DNA of 34,911 nucleotides from Acidimicrobiaceae bacterium (GCA_026710865.1 JAPOQG010000395.1:1-34911); one strand, 5' to 3'. Numbered from the stretch's first letter, positions 5,863-17,268 are shown. Translations and numbers: made by a program. The notes: a model not told the origin generated them from the sequence alone.

Positions 5863-7104
5863 TCAAGAGGCCGGAACCGCCGCTCCCAGCGGCTCCAGGA
5901 CCATCTCGGTGTCGTCGTCCCGGTCGGTGAGCAGCCAGCCGCAGATCTCGGCCAGCCGCTCGCGCCCCTCGTCGGGGCCGCTGGCTATCAGGGCGTCGCC
6001 GGGCTCGAGCCGGACGATCCCGCCCGGCCGGTACCGGTACTGGCCGCCGCGCCGGATGGCCAGCACTGTGAATCCGGGCTCGAGGTTCAGCCTGAGATCA
6101 CCCAGCGTCCGACCGTCGGCCTCGGAGCCCTCGGCCACCGGGACGTGGGCCACCACGTCCTCGCTGTCGCCGAGCGCAACCGCCAGGATCGGGTGGATCC
6201 GCTCCTGGCGCTCGATTATCCACACCATCTGCTGGGCCTGGTCGCCGAGGTCCTCGGCCGCCTGGGAAAGGTGCAGCAGGCCCCGCAGGCCCGGCTGGTC
6301 GGCATGCTCCCTGGCCGCCCGCAGCACCCACTCCTCGAGGCGGTCCTTCATCTCGTCGAGGCGGTCCTCGAGGTGGCGCACCTCCGCGGCCAGGCTCTCG
6401 TCCCGCAGCACCAGCGCCGAGTAGGCCAAGCCGACGGCCACCTCGGAGAGGTCCTTCATCTCGACCAGCACGTTGGTGGCCCGCCGCAGATCCGAGGCTC
6501 GCAGGCCGGCCTGCTCCTCGGGCGGGGACCACTCCGGCGACCCCGCCAGCGCTCGCAGCTCGACGATCCCGTCGGGCGATCCCCTCAGGAACAGCACGTC
6601 GTCGGGCACGAGCACGGTGTCGCCGCCCACATCGGTGATCCACTCCCGCTCGCGGCGCACCGCCATCACCCGCATACCCATCTTGGCCGGCATCTCGTGG
6701 TCGGCCAGGTGCCGGTGCGCGAGCAGCGAGCCGTCGGACACGAGCACCCGGTGCGACACCTCCTCGGCCGCGCTCAGCTCGGCCACCAACTCCGGCGGGA
6801 TGCCGACCCGGTGGGTGACGATGCGGGCGATGTCGACCGCGTCGTTGGCGATGCGCTCGATGGCGGAGATCACCTGGAGCACCGACGACATGCCGTCGGC
6901 GTCGCGCGGATGGCGCACCGCGAGGATGCAGACCGCCCGCATGTCCTGCACGAGGTGGCTCATGCGCTCCTCGAGCTCGCTCACCTCGTCGGCCATGTCG
7001 GGGTCGCCGAAGTACAGCGCCGCGTAGGCGAGGTCCACCATCAACTCGGAGGTGTCCTTGGCCTCCGCCAGCATCTCCCGCAGGTTGCGAGGTCCGTCTT
7101 CCAT
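5863..7104 (-). CDS. Tandem PhoU-TrkA_C (RCK_C) regulatory protein
   Basis: 413 residues made of two repeats of the same pair: PhoU-like helical domain (about 1-100 and 215-305) followed by TrkA_C/RCK_C domain (about 115-205 and 315-400). The repeats align by eye: LREMLAEAKDTSELMVDLAYAAL pairs with LVEMKDLSEVAVGLAYSAL, and ERMSHLVQDM with DRLDEMKDRL. Each TrkA_C half has the family's VPDDVLFLRGSPDGI or LEPGDALIASGPDEG ending. RCK_C domains bind small ligands and gate transporters. There is no membrane segment, so it is cytoplasmic. It starts 37 bp after the MgtE-type transporter gene and is probably its regulatory subunit. A TATGAT hexamer 15 nt upstream plus GGGAGAG suggests an own promoter as well. 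Confidence 0.85.
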   Translation of the reverse strand: MEDGPRNLREMLAEAKDTSELMVDLAYAALYFGDPDMADEVSELEERMSHLVQDMRAVCILAVRHPRDADGMSSVLQVISAIERIANDAVDIARIVTHRVGIPPELVAELSAAEEVSHRVLVSDGSLLAHRHLADHEMPAKMGMRVMAVRREREWITDVGGDTVLVPDDVLFLRGSPDGIVELRALAGSPEWSPPEEQAGLRASDLRRATNVLVEMKDLSEVAVGLAYSALVLRDESLAAEVRHLEDRLDEMKDRLEEWVLRAAREHADQPGLRGLLHLSQAAEDLGDQAQQMVWIIERQERIHPILAVALGDSEDVVAHVPVAEGSEADGRTLGDLRLNLEPGFTVLAIRRGGQYRYRPGGIVRLEPGDALIASGPDEGRERLAEICGWLLTDRDDDTEMVLEPLGAAVPAS

Positions 7105-7141
7105 CAGGTCTCTCCCGAGATCATAGGTATCGCAGCGCCCG

Positions 7142-8380
7142 TCATGCCACGCCGACCACGACGACGGCGACGATCAGGGTGAAGGCGCCGACCAGGTCCA
7201 GCGACGAGGTGACCATGGGAATCCCGTACGTGTCGGGGTCCACCCCGAACCGCACCGCCGTGAGCGTCCCGTAGTAGGCGACCACCACTACCAGCACGGT
7301 GGCCAGCAGACCCCCCAGCACGGCCACGCCCACCAGCTCCGCCAGGGCGGGGCCTGCGTGGCCGGTCAGGCCGCCCGCGGCCGATGCCACCAGGCCGAGC
7401 AGCGCGAACACCGGCATGGCCAGCGCGAACGTGGTGGCGAGGTCGACCCGGGCCGCTCCCGAGGGCAGCGCTGCGGGCCGGGCCAGCCCGAGGTGGAGCT
7501 TCGTGGACAGCCGGCTCGACAGCACGCCTCCCAGCGCCCCGGCGGTGCTCAGGTAGCCCGGCAGCAGCACGAGCAGCACGGGGAACTCGAGGAAGTCGTC
7601 GATGCGCTTCTCCACCGTGATCCCGGCAACCAGGTCGAGCACTCCCGCAACGGTCAGGACCGGCAGCGACTCGCGCATGATGGCCCGCAGGTCATCCATC
7701 CTGCTCCGCAGCCCCCAGAGCACCGACGCGACCGCCAGCACGGTGAGCGTCCAAGCCACCGACGGTGTGAGGACGTCGACCCCGGCGAGCTCGGCCGCCA
7801 CGACCAGCGAGGGCAGGGTCACCACGTCGCCGGCGACTGTCACCATGGGAGCCACGACGTTGTCGAGGTCCCAGCCGAAGCGGACCGCTCCGGCCGTTGT
7901 CGCCAGAGCGATGGCCAGCACGACGAAGGCGGCCAGCAGGCACCCGAGCGCGGAGATGACGACGAAATCGGCCAGGCTCATGGTGGGCGAGACGTTGAAG
8001 GCGAGCGCGGCTCCCTTCGCCATGACCGCCAGGGCCACACCGAGGACCAGGCTCAGGCCCACCGACGCGATGGCGTTCTGCATCATCACCGAGTCCCGGC
8101 CCCCGGAGCGGAAGGTGCCGGCATGGATGGCCGTGCCGAGCCGGCTGCCCAGCGCGCCGAAGATGTTGCCCTTCACCGCGATCGCAGCCGGTACCAGCAG
8201 CAGCAGGCCCGGCAGCTCCTCGAGGGTGTCGGTGATCGCCGCGAGGATCAGTCCGGCCACCAGGCTCGCGACTGCCGCCATCACCAGGGCGCCGAAGGCG
8301 CTGCGGACCGCGAGCAGGTCCCGGGCCCAGCGTGCTGCCGCTCGCCTGAGCGCCATCGGTGTGCGACTGCGTGCAGCCAT
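7142..8380 (-). CDS. MgtE-type divalent cation transporter, two fused membrane domains
   Basis: 412 residues, almost wholly membrane-embedded, with two MgtE-type integral-membrane domains in tandem. Each half has the pore motif (residues 63-88, VPAAIAVKGN then LGSRLGT; and 272-298, LPGYLSTAGA then LSSRLST) and a later Mg2+-site block (169-192, WDLDNVVAPMVTVAGD; and the C-terminal VDPDTYGIPMVTSSLD). Classical bacterial MgtE has one such domain plus a cytoplasmic N-domain and CBS pair, and works as a dimer; here both halves are in one chain, as in animal SLC41, and no N-domain or CBS is present. Mg2+ or another divalent ion is the likely substrate. ATG 8380 begins the basic, membrane-proximal segment; longer frames upstream run into a repeat. 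Confidence 0.85.
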   Translation of the reverse strand: MAARSRTPMALRRAAARWARDLLAVRSAFGALVMAAVASLVAGLILAAITDTLEELPGLLLLVPAAIAVKGNIFGALGSRLGTAIHAGTFRSGGRDSVMMQNAIASVGLSLVLGVALAVMAKGAALAFNVSPTMSLADFVVISALGCLLAAFVVLAIALATTAGAVRFGWDLDNVVAPMVTVAGDVVTLPSLVVAAELAGVDVLTPSVAWTLTVLAVASVLWGLRSRMDDLRAIMRESLPVLTVAGVLDLVAGITVEKRIDDFLEFPVLLVLLPGYLSTAGALGGVLSSRLSTKLHLGLARPAALPSGAARVDLATTFALAMPVFALLGLVASAAGGLTGHAGPALAELVGVAVLGGLLATVLVVVVAYYGTLTAVRFGVDPDTYGIPMVTSSLDLVGAFTLIVAVVVVGVA

Positions 8381-8460
8381 GAAGCCAGTGTGCTCCGTCG
8401 GAGGGAGCTTCGGCGCGATCCGGCGCACGGCGCTGCTGTGATCGCTCACAGCTGCCTGTC

Positions 8461-8567
8461 TTCCGCTCTTGATCGCTGCGCTCACGGGCCGCCCAACCAA
8501 GGCAACACAGCCCACGGCCTCGCCCGTATGGGCCGCGTTCGCCCGCCTACCCGCTCGGCCTCTTGGG
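8461..8567 (+). repeat. Dispersed intergenic repeat, copy 1
   Basis: About 107 bp, nearly identical in sequence and order to 34613-34722 and, inverted, to 20302-20393. Shared blocks include GCTGCGCTCACGGGCCGC, GGCAACACAGCCCACGGCCT, GTATGGGCCGCGTT and CGCTCGGCCTC. This copy lies between the divergent mgtE-type and parA-like genes and ends 5 bp before the latter's -10 element. One-base indels between copies shift any reading frame, so it is not coding. Confidence 0.85.
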
Positions 8568-8572
8568 GTCGC

Positions 8573-8578
8573 TACCGT
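8573..8578 (+). promoter_or_regulatory. -10 element TACCGT, leaderless start of parA-like gene
   Basis: TACCGT ends 7 nt before GTG 8586, with no Shine-Dalgarno between. The dispersed repeat ends only 5 bp upstream, so any -35 contacts would fall inside the repeat. Confidence 0.5.
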
Positions 8579-8585
8579 TCAAGGT

Positions 8586-9380
8586 GTGGCAGTGATCGCA
8601 CTGGTCAACCAGAAGGGCGGCGTCGGCAAGACGACCACCGCTCTCGGGCTGGCATCGGCCGCCTGGGCGCGGCGGACCCCCAGCGTCGTGGTCGACCTCG
8701 ATCCCCAGGGCAACGCCACGACGGGCCTGGGTGTGTGGGCGCCTGCCGCGACCGTCGACGAGGCCCTGGAGTCTGACCGGCCGGGAATCCTCGGGAGCCT
8801 GGCGGTGCCGTCGGGTTGGCCCGACGGAAAGGGCCTCCCGCCCCGGATCGTTCCGTCCACGCCGGCCTTGGCCGGGCGGGAGCGCCAGCTGCTCTCGGAC
8901 CCGGTGGGCGCCCAGGACAGGCTCCGCGTCGCCCTGTCAGGACATCAGAGTCTGGTGCTGATCGACTGTCCCCCGTCGCTCGGCCTGTTGACCATCAACG
9001 CGCTGTTCGCGGCCGACGCCGCCCTGGTCGTGACCGAACCGAGCGCGTGGGCCTCCGACGGGGTCAGCGAGATCCTGCGGACCATCGAACGGGTTGCCGC
9101 CAGGAAGCCGGCAGGACTGGCCGTGGCGGGCGTGGCCGTCAACCGGCTGGCCCGCACGCGGGACTCGCGCTACTGGCACGAACAGCTGGTCACCGACCAC
9201 GGGCGGTTGGTCCTGCCGCCGGTGCGCCTGCGGGCAGCCGTGGCCGAGGCGGGGGCCCGCTCGCTGCCGATACACGCCCTCCCGCCCCGCCGGGGCGCGG
9301 CCGAGGCGTGCGCCGAGTTCGACGAGATCTACGATCGTGTGGTCGGCGAGGAACGTCCGGAGGACCCCGATGGCCTATGA
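8586..9380 (+). CDS. ParA/Soj-family ATPase
   Basis: 264 residues. The deviant Walker A KGGVGKTTT (residues 10-18, with signature Lys10), VVVDLDPQGNATTGLG and VLIDCPPSLGLLTINAL identify a ParA-type P-loop ATPase that dimerises on ATP and binds DNA non-specifically to position cargo. The length is that of chromosomal Soj. No ParB or parS sites follow; instead the next gene, overlapping by 11 bp, encodes a small membrane protein. So it is more likely an orphan ParA positioning something other than the origin. GTG 8586 is set by the family start (AVIALVNQKGG) and the leaderless -10. Confidence 0.85.
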   Translation: MAVIALVNQKGGVGKTTTALGLASAAWARRTPSVVVDLDPQGNATTGLGVWAPAATVDEALESDRPGILGSLAVPSGWPDGKGLPPRIVPSTPALAGRERQLLSDPVGAQDRLRVALSGHQSLVLIDCPPSLGLLTINALFAADAALVVTEPSAWASDGVSEILRTIERVAARKPAGLAVAGVAVNRLARTRDSRYWHEQLVTDHGRLVLPPVRLRAAVAEAGARSLPIHALPPRRGAAEACAEFDEIYDRVVGEERPEDPDGL

Positions 9381-9633
9381 CCCCCAGCGCGACCGTCCCC
9401 GGCACCGGCCCGGTCCCCGTGAGGCCTCGGCCGTCGATTCGATCCTCGACACTGGGGCGGCCCCGCCGCAGCCCGCCCCCGAGCCGGATGGCGTCGCTGC
9501 CGCGGGTGCGCCGCCGGAGCCCGCAGGCGCCTGGAGCGACCGGCTGCTGTACTCCGCAGGAATCTCCACCCTGCTGAGCGCGGGAGCCGCGCTGGTGGCT
9601 CTCTGGTGGTTGTGGAGGCGCTTGAGGCGGTGA
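9370..9633 (+). CDS. Small C-terminally anchored membrane protein next to ParA
   Basis: 87 residues: a Pro/Ala/Arg-rich disordered first part (about 1-55), then one predicted membrane helix (about 58-82, SAGISTLLSAGAALVALWWLW) ending in RRLRR. The basic end should stay in the cytoplasm or hold the helix in the membrane. No known domain. ATG 9370 overlaps the ParA gene by 11 bp, so the two are coupled. A membrane partner or adaptor for the ATPase is the simplest reading, which is inferred only from the coupling. Confidence 0.65.
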   Translation: MAYDPQRDRPRHRPGPREASAVDSILDTGAAPPQPAPEPDGVAAAGAPPEPAGAWSDRLLYSAGISTLLSAGAALVALWWLWRRLRR

Positions 9634-9672
9634 GGCCCCGCGGCTGGGCGACGCTGCTACACCGACAGGATC

Positions 9673-10563
9673 TCAGCCCGCGAGCCTCTCGAGGTACTCC
9701 TCCTCGGCGGCTCGCTGCTGCTCCCGCCGGAGGTTCTGAGCCTGACCCTCCGGGCAGTGCTCGGAGTATGCGCAGTAGCCACAGAGCGGGCCCGGCCGCG
9801 CTGGGAAGTCGTCGACGTCGCACGCGTCGGCGATCGCGCTCCAGGTCGACTCCAGCCGGCCGACCGCTTCGCCGATCTCGAAAGGGGTCACCGCGGTAGC
9901 CACGATCCGCTGGCCCAGATACAGGAGCTGAGCCCTAACCGGCTGCTCGCCGGTCTCCTCGGCCACGGCCGCCGCGTAGAGCAGCACCTGCTGCAGGCGC
10001 TCGGGCGCGTGGCGAGCCGTGGGGGCGCGTCCCGACTTGTAGTCGCTGACGACGAGACCGTCGTCCTCCCGCTCGAGGCGGTCCACCACTCCCCTGAAGG
10101 GCACATGGCCCAGAGTCACTGACACCTGCTCCTCGGTGGCCTCCACCTCGACGGCGCCCGGGTCCTCCAGGTGCCACAGACCCTCGATGGCGCGCCAGGC
10201 GCGCCAACGGAACTCCCGAGACTCTTCGTCGCTCAACTCCAGATCCCGGTAGTCCTCGCCTCCGGCCAACTCGGGCCACGCCGCCCTGGCGATGCGCTTG
10301 GCCTCGTCCTTGCTGCGCCGCGGCGGCTCCCTCTGCATCAAGAGCTCGAGCACCCGGTGGGCGAAGGTTCCCACCAGGGCCTCGAGTCCAGGCGGCTCAG
10401 GAAGACGCTCGACGTAGCGGAACCGCCACCGGCGGGGACACTGCTGGAACGTCGACGCGCCCGACGGCGACAGCCGCGGCGGCCGGGTTGGGGCACCGTC
10501 GGCATCCAATGCACCGGTGGAGCCCGGATCGAGGATGTCGCCCGGATCGAACTCGAGCTGCAT
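9673..10563 (-). CDS. RecB/Cas4-like PD-(D/E)XK nuclease with Fe-S cluster motif
   Basis: 296 residues, a stand-alone nuclease of the RecB/AddB C-terminal type. Active-site residues are H69 (GTFAHRVLE), D161 (GVVDRLE), D174-x-K176 (VSDYKSG) and the QxxxxxY motif (Q191, Y196). Four cysteines, C42 in FQQCPRRW and C261/C264/C270 in CGYCAYSEHC, are placed as in Cas4 and AddB to hold a 4Fe-4S cluster. Expected role: 5'-3' or single-strand exonuclease in DNA repair. No cas genes or helicase are near; the neighbours are parE and, convergently, the ParA pair. The ATG at 10563 has an imperfect -10 (TAGAAC) just upstream. Confidence 0.85.
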   Translation of the reverse strand: MQLEFDPGDILDPGSTGALDADGAPTRPPRLSPSGASTFQQCPRRWRFRYVERLPEPPGLEALVGTFAHRVLELLMQREPPRRSKDEAKRIARAAWPELAGGEDYRDLELSDEESREFRWRAWRAIEGLWHLEDPGAVEVEATEEQVSVTLGHVPFRGVVDRLEREDDGLVVSDYKSGRAPTARHAPERLQQVLLYAAAVAEETGEQPVRAQLLYLGQRIVATAVTPFEIGEAVGRLESTWSAIADACDVDDFPARPGPLCGYCAYSEHCPEGQAQNLRREQQRAAEEEYLERLAG

Positions 10564-10639
10564 CCCGCAGTTCTAGCGCAACGGTGTGACGCCGGCCCGG
10601 ATGCCCGGAACGGGTCCCGAGTCCGACGATGCCGCCTGC

Positions 10640-12921
<2,282 letters not shown>

Positions 12922-12928
<7 letters not shown>

Positions 12929-15465
12929 CTCCCCGGCGCCAGCACATGGATGCGCCGATCGCTGCGCTGCGGTGAGCGATAGCGCGCCGTGGCCGCCACT
13001 CGCACCGGCACAGGATGGGGATCGATCCTGCGAGGATTGTCGTCCTGTCCCATCAGGGCCAGCATGCCCTCGGCCGGGCCCACCGCCGCGGCCGCCACCG
13101 ACTCGACGGGCAGCAACGTGACCACCAGGACGCCCTGGGTGCCTCTGCCCTGTGTCGGCAACTCCGAGCAGGGGGTGACCTTGATCCCGCTCTTGCCGCC
13201 GCCCGCCGCCGGGCCGGCGCTGGTTGCGACGACCAGCGCGGCGTCACCGAGCACGGCACCGGCGCCTACGGGGACGGACCCCTCGCGCAACTTGATGCCG
13301 GCCACTCCCGCCGCGGCCCGGCGCTGCAGCCGCACCGAAGAGGCCTCCAGGCGCAGGGCCCGCCCGTCGCTGGCCGCTATCACGACGTCGACGTCCTCGG
13401 GGGCGCTGAAAGCGCAGGCAACACGGTCGTTCGCTCCCAACGAGATCAAGGACGACCCCGCCGGCGAGCCGAGCACCTCGTCGGCGTCGAGCCGCTTGAT
13501 GGTGCCGCCGGCAGTGACCATCACGAGCCTGTCGTCGGTGCCGGCGACGAGGGCCAGGACCGTCTCGCCGGACTCAAGGCCGAAGACGGCGGAGGCATCG
13601 ACGCCCCGGACCCGGTTGGCCGTCTCTTCGATCTCGCCTCCGAGCACCTCGAACACCCGCCCTGCCGAGGTGACCGCGGCCACCGGCGACCCGGTCGAGG
13701 CCACGACCCTGGCAGCGATCAGATCGTGACGCCCCGGCGACGCTCGCCTCTGCCCCTTCAGCGAGGCCCGACCGATGTTGCCCGTGGTCGACACCGTCAC
13801 CACGCAGGGCAGATCGGGCCCCGACTCGGCCGGCTCGACCGGGGCCGCGGCGGCACCGTCACCGGCTGCGCCGCGGGCGGACTCGCGTTCCAGGACCTCG
13901 GCCGCGATGATCCGGCTGCGACGGGGCCGTCCGTGGTCCTCGACGATCCGGCGCAGCTCGCTCCGCACGATGGAGCGTCGGCGGCGCCGGCTGGCGAGGA
14001 TCTCCTTCAGGTCCTCGATGTCGGATCGGAGCTGGGCGGCCTCGTCGTCGAGCTTCTGGCGTTCCAGCGCCGTGAGCCGCCGCAGCGCCATGTCGAGTAT
14101 GTGGTTGGCCTGCACGTCGGTGAGCCCGAAGCGCGCCATGAGCCCGTCACGGGCTTCGGCGGCGTCCTGGGAGCCTCGGATCAGTGCCACGACCTCATCG
14201 ATGTTGTCGAGGGCGGCGAGCAGGCCCTCCACGATGTGCAGCCGCTCGTCGGCCCGTTGCAGCCGGTGGCGGGTGCGACGCACCACGACCTCGAGACGGT
14301 GGGCGACGTAGTGCTCGCACAGCTCCCGGAGCCCGACGGTGGTGGGCACACCGTCGACCAGCACCACGTTGTTGACGCTCACGGTCTCCTCGAGCGGCGT
14401 GAGCCGGTAGAGCTCGGACAGCGCGGCGCTGGGGTCGACGCCCGGCTTCAGGTCGATCTGCAGGCGCAGGCCTTCCATGTCGCTCAGATCGGCGATGCCG
14501 GCAACGCTTTGCAGCCGGCCGGCCCCGGCCAACTCGGTGATGCGGGAGACCACCCTTTCGGGACCAACGAGATGGGGCAGTTCGGTGACGATCACCGCCT
14601 GGCGGCGGCGGGTCACAGCCTCGATGCTGACCCGGGCCCGCACCCTGATCGATCCCCTGCCGGTGTCGTATGCCGTCGTCAGGCTCTCGTCGCTGACGAC
14701 GATGCCGCCACCGGGGAAGTCTGGACCGGGCAGGACTTCCATGAGCTCGTCGGTCGCCGGCCTCGCCTTGCGCCTCCGGGCCGGCTTGGCGCCTCCCGGC
14801 GACCCCGCATCGGTGGCGGCGTCGCTCGGCTGCTTGCTCATCACGAGCTCGATGGCCGCGCCGACCTCCGCCAGATTGTGGGGCAGCATGGTTGTGGCCA
14901 TGCCGACCGCGATGCCTGCCGTGCCGTTGACCAGCAGGTTGGGCAGCGCCGCAGGCAGCACTACCGGCTCGGCGTCCTCGCCGTCGTAGGTGGGCCGGAA
15001 GTCGACGGTGTCCTCGTCGAGCTCGCCGACCATGTCCATGGCAGCCTCGCTCAGGCGGCACTCGGTGTAGCGGGCCGCCGCGGGCGGGTCGTCGAGGCTG
15101 CCGAAATTGCCCTGCGGGTCCACCAGCGTCACCATGCGGCTGAAGTCCTGGCCCATGCGCACGAGGGTGTCGTAGATGGCGGCGTCGCCGTGGGGGTGGT
15201 AGCGGCCCATGGTGTCGCCGACCACGCGGGCCGACTTCCGGTAGGGGGTGCCGGGCCGCAGCCCCATCTGCAGCATCGACCACAGCACCCGGCGCTGCAC
15301 CGGCTTGAGGCCGTCCCGCACATCGGGGATTGCTCGTGAGGTGATGACCGACAGCGCGTAGGCGAGGAACGAGTCGCTCATCTCCTCGGCCACCGGGATG
15401 TCCTCGACATGGCGGGCCGGGACCGGATCGAGGGTCGCGGTCGTCAGTTGCTGTTGAGTGGTCAC
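12922..15465 (-). CDS. parC: DNA topoisomerase IV subunit A
   Basis: 847 residues. The N-terminal breakage-rejoining domain carries the catalytic Tyr133 (AARYTE), then a coiled-coil gate (about 420-510) and a beta-pinwheel C-terminal region with GyrA-box-like strands (GNIGRASLKGQRRAS and VMVTAGGTIKRL). No canonical QRRGGKG gyrase box is seen, in line with ParC. The quinolone-contact segment reads PHGDAAIYDT (91-100), with Ala95 where E. coli GyrA has Ser83. An insert of about 25 basic residues (KPARRRKARP) follows the DNA-gate region. GTG 15465 is preceded by GGAGAG. It overlaps parE by 4-7 bp, so the two are one operon. Confidence 0.85.
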
Positions 15466-15755
15466 GATTCTCTCCAGGCTCTCCGAGTCTCTCCAGGCTC
15501 CTTGCCGACGAGTGCCCAGCTCGACGGCGATGGGGGCGGCCCGCCGATGGGACCGACCGTAGCGGCTGATGACCTGCCGCTCAGTGATCTTCGGGCCCCG
15601 GCTGACAGGTCATCCGCCGGCCGGCGGCGGCCTCCCGAGTTGTCGGCACGCATCGGGCACGAACAGTCCCGCGCCGCCCCTATCCAGTGAAGCGGCCGAG
15701 CCCGCCGACAACAACCGGGCGGGCGCACCAGGTGGGGACGCCCGGCCCGGTTGCG
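15466..15755 (-). promoter_or_regulatory. Region upstream of parC; no gene
   Basis: 290 bp between the HNH gene's stop and parC, which must hold the parCE promoter. I see no convincing -10. It contains a perfect 14-bp palindrome CCGCCGGCCGGCGG at 15614-15627 and a direct repeat TCTCTCCAGGCTC just before the parC Shine-Dalgarno. The palindrome could be part of a terminator for the HNH gene, but no T-run follows. Confidence 0.35.
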
Positions 15756-17255
15756 CTACCGGCCGACCGGCGGACCGCGTTCTGAGTCCGAACTCCCGCG
15801 GACATGGTCGGCGGGCCCGCATCCTGCGTCGCCGCGGCCTGGAGTCATCCCGGAGTGCTCGACACTCGCGCCGGTACCGCCTGACTCAACGGTCAGTGAT
15901 CCGTCCTGGGCAGGTGAGCCGCGGGGCCGGTCGCCGCCGGCACCAACCTTGGACCGCCTCGGGGCGGTGGACCAGGTGATCGTTCCGTAGATGTCGATCT
16001 CGCGCACGACACGGCGCCGGCTGCGGTGCAGCCACCGATGGCAGTTGCCGCACAGCGCAACCAGGTTCTCGATGTCAGTCGGGCCCTCGTCCAAGTCCCA
16101 CTCGTCCACATGATGGAGCCTGCAGCGATGCATCGGAGCCCGGCACAGCACGCAGCCTCGGTCTCGTAGCGCGACGGCCACGTACTGGGCGACATTGGCG
16201 AGCCGCTCCATACGACCGAGCCACAGCGGCTGGCCGTTACCGCCGAATACGGCGCCCACGAGGCGATCATCGGGCGAGATTCGGGAGAGGACTGACGGCG
16301 GGACCGGGCCGACCCCGATGATCTCGCAGGACCCATCCGGGTCGGTGCCGTCCACCACACCGGCGGTCACGGCGATGATTCTCCCCGCTGGCAGACGCCG
16401 CGGACCCTTCGGACCGTCGTCGGCCGGAAGCGGCTGGTGGGTCAGAGCGTCCCGGCCGGTGCACAGCTCGAAGACCGCGTCCATCGTGCGCTGCCCGTTG
16501 TTGCGAACCGCGTCGGGGGTGCCGTCACGTCCGCCGTCCTTGCGCCACAGGTGGTCCTTGCGCGCATCCACGGCCTGCTCCAGCAGACCGAAGCTCACGG
16601 GATCCATCTCGCCCTTGAGCACGCCCATCCCGTCACCGCCAACGAACAGGTCGGCCTTGCGGCTGTTCCGCTGCCCCTTGAGCAGGTCGCCGCCCGCCGA
16701 CGGGTCATGGCGCTGCGCGAACTTTCGGGCCACCCGGCTGAACGACCCGGCGTCCCGGGTGGCGGCCTGGTACAGCAATTCGTCCGAGCCGTCCACAACG
16801 GATGCCCCGCACTGCCGGGCCGCCGACCCCAGAGCCAACAGGCTATGAATCGTCAACTCCCCAGAATCCACCAGCCGGCCAACATTGGGCATCTCCTCCA
16901 ATTGGCGCGCCGCCTCAGTCACGCGCTTGGCCAAGCTTCCGGACAGCTTCGCCCCACCGACCAGAGCCTCACGCGCCGTGCCGGCACGCAACGCCTCCAA
17001 CCGGCTCACAACCCGCAACGTCGTGGCGTCCGCGAGCGACTTCACTCGCCCTGTCTCGGCCACCACTCGGCTCAGCGCGTCTTCGCTGAGACCCTCCAAC
17101 GAGACCGACCGGAGAGCCTCCCCGGCCGTCTCCAGCAGTTCCCATACGGACGGTTCCGCAGCACCCGCAGACCCGTAGACCGGATCAACTGCACCTGGGG
17201 TTTCCGAGCCAACCATGAGCCCGGCCGTCCTGTTGAGAACACCTGTTCGTTCCAT
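15756..17255 (-). CDS. DUF222 / HNH endonuclease domain protein
   Basis: 499 residues. An N-terminal DUF222 (13E12-like) helical region, about 25-300, is followed by a C-terminal HNH nuclease motif: CVLC, RLHHVDEWDLDEGPTD, NLVALCGNCHRWLH. The two CxxC pairs would hold zinc and HH/N/H the catalytic metal. The last 80 residues are low-complexity. These proteins are multicopy in actinobacteria; the biological role is not established, although DNA cleavage is expected. ATG 17255 is selected by a leaderless -10 (TATTGT) 7 nt upstream; a GTG at 17288 would precede it. It lies 111 bp downstream of a small PUA-like gene on the same strand. Confidence 0.85.
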   Translation of the reverse strand: MERTGVLNRTAGLMVGSETPGAVDPVYGSAGAAEPSVWELLETAGEALRSVSLEGLSEDALSRVVAETGRVKSLADATTLRVVSRLEALRAGTAREALVGGAKLSGSLAKRVTEAARQLEEMPNVGRLVDSGELTIHSLLALGSAARQCGASVVDGSDELLYQAATRDAGSFSRVARKFAQRHDPSAGGDLLKGQRNSRKADLFVGGDGMGVLKGEMDPVSFGLLEQAVDARKDHLWRKDGGRDGTPDAVRNNGQRTMDAVFELCTGRDALTHQPLPADDGPKGPRRLPAGRIIAVTAGVVDGTDPDGSCEIIGVGPVPPSVLSRISPDDRLVGAVFGGNGQPLWLGRMERLANVAQYVAVALRDRGCVLCRAPMHRCRLHHVDEWDLDEGPTDIENLVALCGNCHRWLHRSRRRVVREIDIYGTITWSTAPRRSKVGAGGDRPRGSPAQDGSLTVESGGTGASVEHSGMTPGRGDAGCGPADHVRGSSDSERGPPVGR

Positions 17256-17262
17256 GGACAAG

Positions 17263-17268
17263 ACAATA
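17263..17268 (-). promoter_or_regulatory. -10 element TATTGT, leaderless start of HNH gene
   Basis: TATTGT (17268-17263 on the minus strand) ends 7 nt before the ATG at 17255. No Shine-Dalgarno of usual spacing. Confidence 0.5.

Noticed and set aside
5821-7182. Plus-strand open frame of 453 codons opposite the PhoU-TrkA_C gene
   Set aside because: It is a mirror of the real gene's codon pattern, with no recognisable domain.
8461-8567. The dispersed repeat as a short protein (AALTGR...GLAPYGP)
   Set aside because: A similar peptide can be read from copies 2 and 3, but 1-bp indels between copies shift the frame, so coding is unlikely.
9673-10563. Cas4 and thus a CRISPR locus
   Set aside because: The nuclease resembles Cas4, but no cas genes or repeats are in the window; RecB-family repair nuclease is the safer call.
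13015-15339. Plus-strand open frame of 774 codons opposite parC
   Set aside because: It is the same antisense effect; its composition is His/Gly/Arg-rich and its start has no signal.
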